From NCBI GenBank assembly GCA_963931925.1, contig OZ007579.1, forward strand, positions 49,426,119-49,490,118: a stretch of 64,000 nt of DNA, in the 5' to 3' direction. Source of the DNA: Onchidella celtica. Taxonomy: Eukaryota; Mollusca; Gastropoda; Systellommatophora; Onchidiidae. The notes under the pieces are model-generated. The model made no database searches and was not told the origin of the DNA. It saw nothing but the letters and a program-made list of their open reading frames with translations. This document shows positions 53,816-64,000 of this stretch, one piece after another. Made by a program: the position numbers and the translations under genes. The number at the start of each line of letters is the position of its first letter. Positions within the stretch are counted from its first letter, which is position 1.

Positions 53816-54151
53816 TCAAACTGAACTGACAGTGCAGTGAATGTGAGCAAAAGATTCTGCTTCTATCAAGCGGCGTCCTCGAATGTCCACCAACAGGTTG
53901 TGCTGACGGAGAAAATCAGCCCCTAAGAAAGGTCGTTTGACAGTAGCTGATATAAGACGTGCTTTGAAAATCCGGTTGCCAAAATGCAAAGGTAAGATTC
54001 GTGAACCATAGGTCGCTATGGAGGTTTCGTTGGCGGCTTGCAAAGGTGTTCTTGTAGCACCTGACGCTCTTTCTGCCCATGTTGCCGGTATTACAGAGAC
54101 TTGTGCGCCTGTATCCACCAAGAAGCGTCTTTTACACTGTGCGTCGGTCAC
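53816..54151 (-). pseudogene. Element F retropepsin
   Basis: FLVDTGAQVSVIPATW carries the DTG active site with the hydrophobic run typical of retropepsins. FLGADFLRQHNLLVDI is the second conserved region with the Gly-Ala-Asp turn. It precedes RT by about 120 bases with a stop between (53816), so it may be broken there. Confidence 0.85.
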
Positions 54152-54521
54152 AAATAATTGAGTTACCTTTGTCTCTAGGTTTTGTTTATTACATGGTGTA
54201 GTGGGCGAAAATGGCGGACCAGCAAGTAAAGTTTCTACCGCTGGCCCGCTCTCCCGTTTCCCTGGTTCTTTTTAGTCTTGAAGTTGCTGAAATATTTACA
54301 TGGGCTGGAACATCGCCTGGCATTTGAACCAAACTTTCGATGAAACCAACAAATCGTGTCAATCTCAGACAAACCTGCATCATGTGCTACGGTTGGTGTT
54401 GGTTTAGGTGGTTGAACCGCAGTGCAGATTGTCGCGTTTGTTGTCAGAGAGTTAAATAGGTTATCAGCCTCTTTCGCCAGTGCTCGGTAGTCAGTGATAT
54501 TGGGGGAATTAGCAAGTGGAG
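54152..54521 (-). pseudogene. Element F gag, C-terminal end
   Basis: Between the D insertion (54521) and the protease, frames on the minus strand give LANSPNITDYRALAKEADNLF and then WFHRKFGSNARRC..PCKYF, a Cys/His motif characteristic of the gag end in Mag-type elements. A frameshift near 54280 separates it from the protease. The rest of gag lies beyond the D/E insertion, outside the window. Confidence 0.6.
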
Positions 54522-55757
54522 TGTCACGAGTGGAGTGAGCGATAGTTAATAATTACGGGGGGAAAGGAGGAGAGTAAAATTAACCCACGGCTCACGGGGT
54601 AAGGGAAAGCGTGCATGTGAGTTGGGGGATCTGAATGAGGCGAGAGCGCCGTATTACTATCACTGCACACTAAGACGTCTAAGAGAGCGGACGTAGGAGA
54701 AAGCCCAGAGGGCGAACATAAGGAGGGCAGTCGGAAGACTTGGGAGTAGTGTTATTCCAGTGATGACTGGTAGGTGAAACGATGATTGATAATTATGATT
54801 GATGTATTATATTCGTCTATTACCATGATGTAAATAAGTATATGTGAGGAATGTGGAAGTCCTTGATATTGGATATAGCAATGTGCGCCATGAGCGATAG
54901 ATGAAAGTTGAGTTCATGGATTAGTAGCACGAGTGAGTATTGTGTACTACGATGGAGGTGTGTTACCGTAAGATGTTTGGTGAGTGAAATGTGAACTATT
55001 GTGTGTACGCTTCATGGGTTGTAAGGAGAGGTGGAGTGAATAGAAATGGTATGGTATTATACCAATGTAATGTTATTCTTGTAGGTGTCGGGGACGGGCC
55101 AAAGAGCCACCTCGGTGAGCACAGGGGATAGGCCAGCATAGGGCCGGGGGCCACACATAGGCCAAGAGTGAGGCTGTCGGTGCAGGACAGTCGAGGCACA
55201 TAAAGTTGTGGCAGTCAGGCCACGGACAGGGACGTAGATATGAGCGTGAATGTGCTAATTGAAATGATAATGTACTATTGCCATGTTAATGGGCTATTGA
55301 AATGATAATGTACTATTGCCATGTTGAGGGGCTATTGAAATGATAATGTACTATTGCCATGTTGATGGGCTATTGAAATGATAATGTGTTATTGCCCTGC
55401 TGAGGTGCTAGTGGAATGCTAAGGTGTTATGGCAATAATAAGGGGATATTGAGAGACTGCGGTGCCAGTGAATTTTTAATGTGCTTTTAAGACCCTGAGG
55501 GGAGAGGCTGAGGCCGAAGTGTCTTTAGGAAGTAACTACGGGTTGTGGATCCGAGGAAGAGTGCATGTGGGAATAAGGCCGTTGTACGGCAGTGAAGTTC
55601 AATAATATAATATATGTAATTGCGCTATTATCTGTATAATTATGTTTAATAAATGTGTGAGTCTGATGGGTTGTTCTGTTAAGTGTTAAACTTGTTCGTT
55701 CGTGATTGTTGTCTTGTTATAATAATTATTACATCTCCCAGTCTGGGATTTGTGACA
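54522..55757 (+). repeat. 5' LTR of element D
   Basis: 1236 bp, starting TGTCACGAGTGGAG and ending GGGATTTGTGACA. It is a different subfamily from the LTRs of A. It has about four copies of a 38-bp repeat (around 55250-55400, with ATAATGTACTATTGCCATG), where A has fewer. AATAAATG lies near 55648. Confidence 0.9.
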
Positions 55758-55794
55758 CTGGGGGCTCGTCCGTTGTGACACTGGGGGCTCGTCC
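55750..55794 (+). repeat. Two-fold primer-binding site of element D
   Basis: TTGTGACA, C, TGGGGGCTCGTCCG occurs at 55750-55772 and again from 55773, with the second ending CTCGTCC like the fifth unit of element A. The unit and its order are the same as in A. Only the copy number differs. Confidence 0.9.
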
Positions 55795-55926
55795 TGTTTA
55801 CCTGTGGTCATTTTGACATTGTGTATTCGTTATATCTAGTTGTTTTTCTGTTGTGCTAGGAATTAGTGCTGTTGTCTTTTGTTCGTTGCATGAATGGAAA
55901 TTTCATGATGGTATAATTTATGTATA

Positions 55927-56487
55927 CTAGTATTGAACCCACGAAATTCGCGGGGGGGGGGGGGGTAGCTATCATGTAAAGACATGATGAAACGTGGACT
56001 TCAAGATCTAGATCTAGAGCTAGCCTAGATATCTGTTAGTAGATATAGATTTAGATCTAGATCTAGATCTATTACAAAAATTGAAAATCTTCATCAACTT
56101 ACCTGAACAAATGGATCATCACGAATGTTATGGATGGACTCGGCATGTTTTTGCCACACTGTCACTGCAGCAAGAACCACGAATGTTATGGATGGACTCA
56201 GAAGCACGGTTTCAAATTTGGGGAACCGGACGTTGAGATCGCACGGTGGACTTCAAATTCAGTGACGTCATGCCACATAAAAACTCACGCCCGGATGGTA
56301 TTTATTTGGAACAAATGCAAATTTGCGTAGTTCAAAAAAATACTTACGGAGAGTGTTCAGCAATGAGTGTAGCAAGGAATCAACTTCAGACCAAAAGAAA
56401 TTTGTATGCAAAATTTGAGCTCGATTGGTGCACAGATAGCCGAGCTACGGCTTTTACAAAAAAAGCGAGTTTTTTTTTTATAATAGA
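55927..56487 (-). mobile_element. Non-autonomous Helitron-like insertion in the leader of D
   Basis: 561 bp. On the minus strand it starts TCTATTATAAAAAA and ends CCCGCGAATTTCGTGGG, TTCAATA, CTAG: a 3' hairpin about seven bases before CTAG. It lies between A (55926) and T (56488) without target duplication. Removing it restores the sequence TGTATATTTATGAATATG seen uninterrupted in element E (about 62112-62129). All Helitron hallmarks (5' TC, 3' hairpin plus CTRR, A/T insertion, no TSD) are met. It codes for no Rep/helicase. Confidence 0.75.
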
Positions 56488-57312
56488 TTTATGAATATGT
56501 ATTGATGCATGTATTTTGATGAATATGTATTAATGTGTACTTAAATTTCTGCAGAGTGTGTGTGCCAGCCTGAGAAGTCAAGCGGCCAGAGCTCCGATTA
56601 AGGGGAGGACTTAAACTCATAAAATTCAAAAGTTAAGTAAAAGTCAAAATTTTTGTGCCTTGGATTGTGGGCTGTTCCTTTAATCTGTCTTTTTCTCTGT
56701 TTTTGCTGTTTTCGTTGTAATTGATTGTAAGGGCGGTGGCGCGGGTTTGCTGTGGTGAGCGTAGTTTATCCTCTTCGGGAGGTGGGCTAAATTTGGAACT
56801 TCGTTCATCACAGTGAACAGTTCTATAGGGACTTGTATTTTTGTTTAGATTGTGCCATTCCATCTTCCTTGTTGTTTTAGGAAGACGTTTCTCTTGTCCC
56901 TCTCTTACCTATCTGTAGATACGTTCTTTTTTTTCAGACTATGTTCTTGTTCGCACCTTGTAGTGTAATCGGCGTAGTTAGATTGCATTTTTTTTCCATT
57001 ATATTTTCTTTTTTAGAAGCTTTGTCCTAGTCTGGTTCGTTGTCTTTGATGTCCGTGTGGTCCTTCTTCTGAATTTCTGCATTCTTGTCTTTTCTATCCT
57101 CTTCTGTTATTTAATAGTGCTATACATTGTATGAACGTAGAATTAGTTAGAGAGTATGCTGTAGAATGTTCAGTTAGTAGTGTTTCTGATTTGCATTTGA
57201 AAATAGTGCTTGTTATTGTAGTGGCATAGTTTCAGGTCTCGGGATACGTCGTGTATAGTAAGTACATAGACATTATATTGTATTGCAAATTGTATAAGAA
57301 TAAATCCGTGAA
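56488..57312 (+). other. Remaining leader of element D
   Basis: Collinear with 20840-21631 of A and 62117-62933 of E, with a few indels and a diverged last 150 bp. No coding function. Confidence 0.65.
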
Positions 57313-58884
57313 ATGGCGGAGCTCCAGCAACTGATGAAGTTAGGGACGGAACTTGGTCTTGAAGGCGTAGAGCTACGCGACTGGATTAAAGAACAGCAGG
57401 CGGATTTGCGCGATGAGCGTGCTAAGGATAGAGAGCGAGAAAAAGAGGCTCAAGAGCGACAGAGAGAAGAGGAAAGAGAGCTTAAGTTAAAGGAGTTAGA
57501 GGCTCAGCAGCAGGAGAGGGAGTTAAAGTTAAAGGAGATAGAAGCCCAAGACCGGGAGATAGAGGCTAGGGATAAGCAACAGGAGAGAGAGGCGCGAATA
57601 AGAATCGCCGAGTTGGAAATCAAAAAGAATGCGCCAACAGAAACAGTTGACCGGCAGGGGCAAAATATAGGTGGCGTTAGGATTAAGCTGCCTACGTTCG
57701 ACGACCGGAAGGACGACATAGACGCCTTCCTTTACAGGTTCGAACTGAACGCACAACTGCAATGTGGGGAGAATAAACAATTATGGTCCACTTACCTGGC
57801 TTCCTTGTTGCAGGGGCGAGCGTTAACCTACTTTAAAGAGCTACAGCGCGAAGACGTACATGATTATGATAAGCTGAAGTCTTTGCTGTTTCGCCGATTT
57901 GCGCGTACCGAGGAATATTTCCGGGAGCAGTTTAGGCGAGCACGTGCGGATACCAGGGAGGACTTTGCTGCCTTCGTCACGAGACTAGCAGAATATTTCA
58001 CGAACTGCCTGGACTTGGCGCATGTGGGCGCGGATTTTGCTAAATTGAAAGACCTAATGATCCGTGACCAGCTCTACGCGTCGTGCCGTAAAGATCTGGT
58101 GGCTTTCCTGAAAGAAAACGAACCCGCGACGGTGCAGGAGGCGTCTAAGTTGGCGGAAACATACCGTACGGCACATCCGTCCAAACCAGTCGCGAGGGCG
58201 TACGTACAGGATGCTGGTTACGTCGCCGTTGTTGAGGGGTCGCCGGCAGGACATAAGGACAGGTCGCGTCAGCGTGGTGCCTATAATGGGCAAGCTCAGG
58301 GGCAGCGTAGGGGCTATCACCAATCACCTGCATATGGATCCGATAAGTTTGACCGAGCAGGAGGGCTAGGTCGCGGTAATGGCCGAGGGCGATTTGTGAC
58401 CTTTGCCGATGACCGACAGCATAGGGACTTTAGTTCCGGTCGCGATGGGTCACGGGGACCCAGGTCTAGCGGAGCACAGGGAGCGGAGTGTTGGACTTGC
58501 GGACGCGTAGGTCACTTTTCACGCGAGTGTAGAGCCGCGAAGTGTTGGAACTGCGGAAGAGCAGATCACATCAGCGTGAATTGCCCTGCAGGTAGGATAG
58601 CGGCGAACGTGGATGACAATCGCAGTGGCTCCAGTCCATGTTCCCCTAATAAGTTTCGTCATGCGGCTGCGTGTGTCACATGGGACAACGGAGGCGGACA
58701 GTATTCTAAGTGTCCCAGTTGTGAGAAGTTATTATCTTCCGGTGTTTTACCTTGTGGGAGAAAGATCCCCGTTATAAATTCATGTCATACAGGAGGTGGT
58801 CTTAGGGTTTATCCGGGGTTTGTTGGGGACGAACCGGTCTCGGTTTTTACGAGATACAGGATCTACCGTTGTGGGAGTGCATAG
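57313..58884 (+). CDS. gag: Element D Gag and start of protease region (frame broken near its end)
   Basis: ATG in the same context as A. Coiled-coil about residues 30-122, longer than in A by about ten residues and composed of reiterated ELKLKE/EAQ segments. Capsid-like core ending in KLAETYRTAHPSKP, basic Arg/Gly linker, two zinc knuckles (CWTCGRVGHFSREC and CWNCGRADHISVNC). One extra T near 58846-58850 shifts the frame just before the protease active site and leads to a stop at 58884. The same frame resumes at 58963. Confidence 0.85.
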   Translation: MAELQQLMKLGTELGLEGVELRDWIKEQQADLRDERAKDREREKEAQERQREEERELKLKELEAQQQERELKLKEIEAQDREIEARDKQQEREARIRIAELEIKKNAPTETVDRQGQNIGGVRIKLPTFDDRKDDIDAFLYRFELNAQLQCGENKQLWSTYLASLLQGRALTYFKELQREDVHDYDKLKSLLFRRFARTEEYFREQFRRARADTREDFAAFVTRLAEYFTNCLDLAHVGADFAKLKDLMIRDQLYASCRKDLVAFLKENEPATVQEASKLAETYRTAHPSKPVARAYVQDAGYVAVVEGSPAGHKDRSRQRGAYNGQAQGQRRGYHQSPAYGSDKFDRAGGLGRGNGRGRFVTFADDRQHRDFSSGRDGSRGPRSSGAQGAECWTCGRVGHFSRECRAAKCWNCGRADHISVNCPAGRIAANVDDNRSGSSPCSPNKFRHAAACVTWDNGGGQYSKCPSCEKLLSSGVLPCGRKIPVINSCHTGGGLRVYPGFVGDEPVSVFTRYRIYRCGSA

Positions 58885-58962
58885 GGACTGCATTCGGGAT
58901 TCACAGCTTACAGGTGAGACTGTCCCGTGCATCCAATTTTCAGGGGCCATTGAGAAATACCC

Positions 58963-61059
58963 ATGGCAAGAATAGTGATAGATACACCTTTCCTTAGCGG
59001 GGAAGTCGAAGCAGTCGTTGGTTGTTTTCCAGGCGCCCAGCTCATCATTGGTAATGTATCTCGGGTAGTTTCCCCTTCCGAGGAGAATATGCAGGCATGG
59101 TCGCAATCAAAAGGTATTGACTTTTGTGCCGCAGTCGAGACACGTCGACAGGTAGGTGGTAGGAGTAAGATTAGACCTTTGGCAACTCCAGCGGTCAACC
59201 TGGATATCACACATGGGCGCTTGGCGACATTACAAAAGGAGGACCCATCATTGAGTCCATGTTTTGAGGAGGCGCGAACGGAGAAAACGAGGAAATATAA
59301 GAACGGGTCGTCTTCCTTTGTTATTCAGGCGGGCATTCTGTTCCGTAAGTATGTAACGGTGGCCTCCATTTTAAAGCAGGTCGTTGTGCCAGCGTTGCTA
59401 ATCGCAATAGTATTGCATTTGGCACATGATGTCCCATTAGCGGGTCATATGGGAATAGCTAGAACCAAAGAAAGGGTTCTTAAAATTTTTTACTGGCCAT
59501 CCATCCACAGGGATGTACAAGTGTATTGTAAGACATGCAGTGCGTGCCAAAAGACGACGCATAAGGGTCGTACACCCCAGGCTCCTCTTCAAAAGATCCC
59601 CACGGTTTCGGAACCGTTTAAAAAGGTTTCGATAGACCTTGTTGGCCCCATTCACCCAGCTACCGATAGGGGGAATCGATTTTTCTTAACGGTCATATGT
59701 AATGCTACGAGATGGCCAGAGGCGGTTCCTCTTCGAACCATAACGTCTGAGGCAGTCGCGGAAGCGTTGTTTGCAATTTTCGCTAGGGTAGGAATACCAG
59801 AACAAATTTTGTCTGATAGGAGCGCGCAATTTACTTCGGAGATGATGAAGGAATTGTTTCGCTTATTCAGCATACAACCCATCACTACCACCCCTTATCA
59901 TCCGCAGGCTAATGGCATGTGCGAGAGATTGAACTCGACGCTAAAGTCGATGCTGCGTAAGGTAGCTGCTGATCGCCCTAAAGATTGGGATAGATATATC
60001 CCTGCAGTATTATTCGCGTACAGAGAGGTACGGCAGGAGTCAACGGGATTCTCGCAGTTTGAAATGATGTACGGTCGTAGTCCTAGGGGTCCAAATGATG
60101 TTCTTCGGGACATGATGACGTCGCCATCATCGGGAGACGATGAGCAGATTTCAGTGTTTCAGTACCTTGTTGATTTAAGAGAAAGATTATCTTCAGCGCG
60201 CACTATAGCAGAAGAAGCTTCTATTATCGCTTCGAAAAGAGCAACAGACTATAAAGATAGAGGTTCCAAATTGAGAATTTTTAAGCCAGGAGACAAGGTC
60301 CTATTGTTGTTACCTACGGACCATAATAAGTTATTGATGACATGGAAAGGGCCTTATGTTATTGACCGAGTTGTTTCAAAGGTAGATTACGCTATCCACA
60401 TTGATGGATCGAGTAAGGTTTTCCATGTTAATATGCTACAGAGCTTTTATGAGAGACCAGAGTATATGTGTGCACAGGCGAAACCAGAGGAGAGTGTCTT
60501 CTCTATTGCTTGTACGGGGGTCGTAGACCAGTTGGACTGTGACGTAAGCGACACCGAGGCGCAGGAAGAGTTACAAATTCAATTGCCGGAGTTAACTCCG
60601 ACACAAGGTTACAGGGACGTAAAAATTAACCCTGACCTTACGAGTTCAAGGAGTAGGGAACTTAAGACCCTGTTAGCGTCATTCCCGGATGTTATTACGG
60701 ATTTGCCGGGTCGCACTACGGTGATCCAGCACCAAATAAAGTTGACTTCGGATAAGCCAGTATTTCTTAGACCTTATCCGCTGCCTTTTTCTTCGAGAGA
60801 TAGAGTTATAAAGGAAGTTGAGTCAATGTTGAAGTTAGATGTGATAGAACCATCAACATCGCCGTATTCATCACCCATCGTCCTCGTGAAAAAACTTGAT
60901 GGATCGGTGCGGTTCTGTATTGATTTTCGAAGATTGAACACTATTACGGTAGGCGATAAGGAGCCTATTCCGTTTCAGGAGGAATTAATAGCTTCATTGG
61001 CCGGGTCCACGTGGTTTTCCAAGATAGATTTAACGAATTCGTCTATTACCATGATGTAA
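58963..61059 (+). pseudogene. Element D protease end, integrase and truncated RT
   Basis: This is the gag frame regained after a missing T near 58957. Protease C-terminal half (IDTPFLSGEVEAV, LIIGNV), integrase HHCC, catalytic residues in SIDLVGP, SDRSAQF (Gly to Ser in the DRG motif) and the Glu of MCERLNST, GPY/F module, then RT up to motif A (WFSKIDLTN). At 61037 the sequence changes to LTR and the frame ends a few codons later. The RT active site, RNase H and 3' UTR are missing. Confidence 0.9.
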
Positions 61060-61929
61060 ATAAGTATATGTGAGGAATGTGGAAGTCCTTGATATTGGAT
61101 ATAGCAATGTACGCCATGAGCGATAGATGAAAGTGAGTTCATGGATTTGTAGCGCGAGTGAGTAGTGTGTACTCCGATGGAGGTGTGTTACCGTAAGATG
61201 TGTGGTGAGTGAAATGTGAACTATTGTGTGTACGCTTCATGGGTTGTAAGGAGAGGTGGAGTGAATAGAAATGGTATGGCATTATACCAATGTAATGTTA
61301 TTCTTGTAGGTGTCGGGGACGGGCCGCAGAGCCACCACGATGAGCACAGGGGATAGGCCAGCATAGGGCCGAAGGCCACACATAGGCCAGAAGTGAGGCT
61401 GTCAGCGCAGGACAGTAGAGGCACATAAAGTCGTGGCAGTCAGGCCACGGACAGGGACGTAGATATGAGCGTGAATGTGATAATGTACTATTGCCATGTT
61501 GATGGGCTAGTGAACTGATACTGTACTAGTGCCATGTTGATGGGCTATTGAAATGATAATGTGTTATTGCCCTGCGGAGATGCGAGTGGAATGCTAAGGT
61601 GTATGACAATAGGAAGGTGATGTTGAGCGACTGCGGTGCCAGTGAATTATTAATGTGCTATTAAGACCCTGAGGGGAGAGGCTGAGGCCGAAGTGCCTTT
61701 AGGAGTAACTACCGGGTTGTAGATCCGAGGGATAGTGTATGTGAGAATAAGGCCGTTGTACGGCAGTTAATTCCAATAATATAATGTATGTAATTGCGCT
61801 ATTATCTGTATAATTATGTTTAATAAATGTGTGAGTCTGATGGATTGTTCTGTTAAGTGTTAAACTTGTTTGTTCGTAATTGTTGTCCTGTCATAAACTA
61901 TTACATCTCCCAGTCTGGGATTTGTGACA
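61037..61929 (+). repeat. 5'-truncated family-A LTR shared by D (as 3' end) and E (as 5' LTR)
   Basis: It corresponds to the LTR of D from about 54814 (ATTCGTCTATTACCATG) to the end, so about 290 bases at the LTR start are missing. It ends GGGATTTGTGACA at 61929. At the joint pol and LTR overlap by one base (A at 61037), consistent with end joining. The joint happens to create GAATTC (61035-61040). Confidence 0.85.
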
Positions 61930-61960
61930 TTGGGGGTTCGTCCGTTGTGACTCGTCCATT
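61922..61960 (+). repeat. Degenerate PBS of element E
   Basis: TTGTGACA, TTGGGGGTTCGTCCG (one substitution in the PBS compared with A), then a second, internally deleted unit TTGTGAC-TCGTCC at 61945-61957. It has about one and a half units, against five in A and two in D. Confidence 0.8.
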
Positions 61961-62933
61961 TTCGTAATATTTAGTTGTAGTTGGTTAGTAGGGATTTTTC
62001 AGTGGGCATTTGTTACTTTAGTTTTTGTCCACGTAATACTTATCTTGTGGTAGGAATTTGTGTTGTCTTTATTCGTGGGATGAATGGAAATTTCATGATG
62101 ATATGATTTATGTATATTTATGAATATGTATTGATGCATGTATTTTGATGAATATGTATTAATGTGTACTTAAATTTCTGCAGAGTGTGTGTGCCAGCCT
62201 GTAGAGGTCAAGCAGCCAGAGCTCCGAGAAAGGGGAGAAATTGAAATCAAGGGTGAAAGTTAAGTGAAAATTTTGTACCCTGGATTGAGGGCTGTCTTTT
62301 CATCTGTCTGTTTCCCTATTTTTGCTGTTTTTGTCGTTATAGATTATACGGGCGGTGGCGCGGGTTTGCTGTGGTGAGCGTAGTTTATCCTTTTCAAAAG
62401 GTGTGGGAAACTTGGAACTTCGTTCATCACAGTGAACAGTTCTATAGGGACCTGTATTTTTGTTTAGTTGTAGCGTCGATATCTTCTCTGTTCTGCAGGA
62501 AGACGTATTCTCTTGTCCCTCTTTCTTCCCCTATCTGTAGATACGTTCTTTTTTTTCAGACTCTGTTCTTGTTCGTACCTTGTAGTGTAATCAGTGTAGT
62601 TAGGTTGCATTTTTTTTTGTCCCATTATAGTTTTTTTTTTCTAGAAGCTTTGTTCTAGTCTGGTTCGTTGTCCTTGACGTACTTGTGGTCCTTCTTCTGA
62701 AGTTCTTCATTCTTGTCGTTTCTATTCTTTTTTTATTATTAATAGTGCTATACATTTAATGAATATAGAATTAGTTAGGAAGTAGGTAAATTTCTGAATT
62801 GTATTTGAGACAAGTGGGTATTGTTATATCTGGTGTGATCTCAGGTCTCTGGTCGTGTCGTTAGTGATCATACCGACAGGTTGGTCGTTCTCATAATAGA
62901 TACCATAACCATAAATCTGTGAAATGGCGGATC
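61961..62933 (+). other. Leader of element E
   Basis: Homologous to the leader of A and D (AGTTCTATAGGGACC near 62437, ACGGGCGGTGGCGCGGG near 62349) and without the Helitron insertion. No coding function. Confidence 0.65.
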
Positions 62934-64000
62934 TCCGTGAGCTCATGAAATTGGGTACGGAACTTGGCCTTGAGGGAGAGGAGCTGCGCAGCTGGATTAA
63001 AGAACAGCAGGCAGAATTGCGCGAGGAGCGTGCTAAAGATAGAGAGCGAGAAAAAGAGGCTCGGGAACAGGAAAGAGAGGCTAAGGAACGGGAGCAGGAG
63101 AGGGAGATAAAGTTAAAGGAGATAGAAGCCCAAGAGCGGGAGATAGAGGCTAGGGATAAGCAACAGGAGAGAGAGGCGCGAATAAGAATCGCGGAGTTGG
63201 AAAGCCAAAAGAATGCGCCAACGGAAACAGTTGAGCGGCAGGTACACAAGAAAGGTGGTGTTCGGATTAAGCTCCCTACGTTCGACGACCGGAAGGACGA
63301 CATAGACGCCTTCCTTTACAGGTTCGAACTGAACGCACAATTGCAATGGGGGGAAAATAAGGAATTATGGGCCACGTACCTGGCATCGCTATTGCAGGGG
63401 CGAGCGTTAACCTACTTTAAAGAGCTACAGCGCGAAGACGTGCAAGATTACGATAAGCTGAAGGCTTTGCTGCTTCGCCGATTTGCGCGTACCGAGGAAT
63501 ATTTCCGGGAGCAGTTTAGGCGAGCACGCGCAGATACCAGGGAGGACTTTGCTGCCTTCGTCGCGAGACTAACGGAGTATTTCGCGAACTGGGTAGACTT
63601 GGCGCATGTGGGCACGGATTTCGCTAAACTGAAAGACTTAATGATCCGGGACCAGCTGTACGCGTCGTGCCACAGAGATCTGGTGGCTTTCCTGAAAGAG
63701 AACGAACCCGCGACGGTGCAGGAGGCGTCTAAGTTGGCGGAGGCATACCGTACGGCGCATCCGTCCAAACCAGTCGCCAGGGCGTACGTCCAAGATGCTG
63801 GCTACGTCGCCGTTGTCGAGGGGTCGCCGGCAGGACTTAGGGACAGGTCGCGTCAGCGTGGTGCCTATAGCGGGCAACCCCAGGGGCAGCGTAGGGGCTA
63901 TCACCAATCACCGGCATATCGATCCGGTAAGTTTGACCGAGCAGGAGGGCTAGGTCGCGGTAATGGCCGGGGGCGAGTTGTGACCTTTGCCAATGACCGA
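62934..64000 (+). CDS. gag: Element E Gag (runs off the window)
   Basis: ATG at 62934 in the shared context GTGAAATGGCGG, with the frame open to the window end (355 codons). Coiled-coil about residues 30-97, then the capsid-like core and the beginning of the Arg/Gly linker. From 63233 on the DNA is almost identical to element A (21941-22708): three differences seen in 768 bases, no indel. The N-terminal 100 codons and leader differ clearly. Whether pol is intact cannot be seen. Confidence 0.9.

Larger units (their letters stand above)
54522..61929 (+). mobile_element. Element D: family-A element, pol truncated and fused to a partial LTR
   Basis: Complete 5' LTR, two-unit PBS, leader interrupted by a Helitron-like insertion, gag, protease, integrase and the first part of RT. 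The sequence then jumps at about 61037 into the middle of an LTR. Bases before the 5' LTR are TGGAG. The matching TSD, if any, is outside the window because E follows. Confidence 0.85.
47039..64000 (-). mobile_element. Element F: classical-order Ty3/gypsy element (Mag-like), gag cut by elements D/E
   Basis: Along the minus strand it shows the end of gag, protease, RT, RNase H, integrase and a short 3' LTR. This is the standard Ty3/gypsy order, unlike A, B and C. It is interrupted in RNase H at 48862-52714 and in gag from 54522 onward, beyond the window edge. The gag end contains a WFHRKFGSNARRC...PC motif, typical of Mag-lineage gag as I know it. Frame breaks are present in RNase H and integrase. 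The 5' LTR is not in the window. Confidence 0.75.

Overview
The window looks like repeat-dominated DNA from an animal nuclear genome. Spliced-gene signals, a tRNA-derived SINE family, an APE-type LINE, Helitron-like elements and several Ty3/gypsy LTR families point to an invertebrate. A mollusc (gastropod-like) is my best guess, but this rests on general repeat character and not on a diagnostic gene. Only two segments look like host genes: a 3'-terminal coding exon at 3017-3234 with a polyA signal behind it, and a possible signal-peptide exon at 42241-42429.

Bases 5003-31195 are one nested stack. An old Ty3/gypsy element on the minus strand (called C here) was hit by at least four later insertions, each with its own 5-bp target-site duplication (TSD): a full-length plus-strand element B (10468-18482, TSD CATGT), a full-length plus-strand element A (19392-27838, TSD GTGTT), a reversed solo LTR of family A (6057-7226, TSD CACAA) and a solo LTR of family B (28821-30136, TSD ACTAG). 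A, B and C all have the pol order protease - integrase - reverse transcriptase - RNase H. That is the copia-like order known in Ty3/gypsy for the Gmr1-like group.

Bases 31196-47038 are intergenic or intronic. They hold an old LINE remnant, an RTE-like LINE with endonuclease and RT remnants (43140-46300), three tRNA-derived SINEs plus detached SINE tails, Helitron-like elements, foldback elements and minisatellites.

Bases 47039-64000 form a second stack. Element F (minus strand, classical order PR-RT-RH-INT) is interrupted in its RNase H by a solo LTR of a B-like family (G, TSD ACCAT). Into the last bases of that solo LTR a 5'-truncated, opposite-facing G copy inserted (TSD TAACC), forming a palindrome of about 2.4 kb. 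The gag of F is interrupted at 54522 by family-A elements D and E, which are fused head to tail through one shared, 5'-truncated LTR. E runs off the window.

The most unusual observation is the primer-binding site (PBS) of family A. A tRNA-Pro-type PBS, together with the last eight bases of the LTR, is tandemly repeated: five units in A, two in D and about one and a half in E. Element C has a perfect tRNA-Pro PBS followed by two more copies of its inner half at about 62-bp spacing. Other notable points are a disrupted RT active site in the otherwise open A polyprotein, an in-frame UGA in a CAR-YYA context between gag and pol of B, a gag coiled-coil that has grown into a minisatellite in C, and a Helitron-like insertion whose exact empty site is visible in a sister copy.
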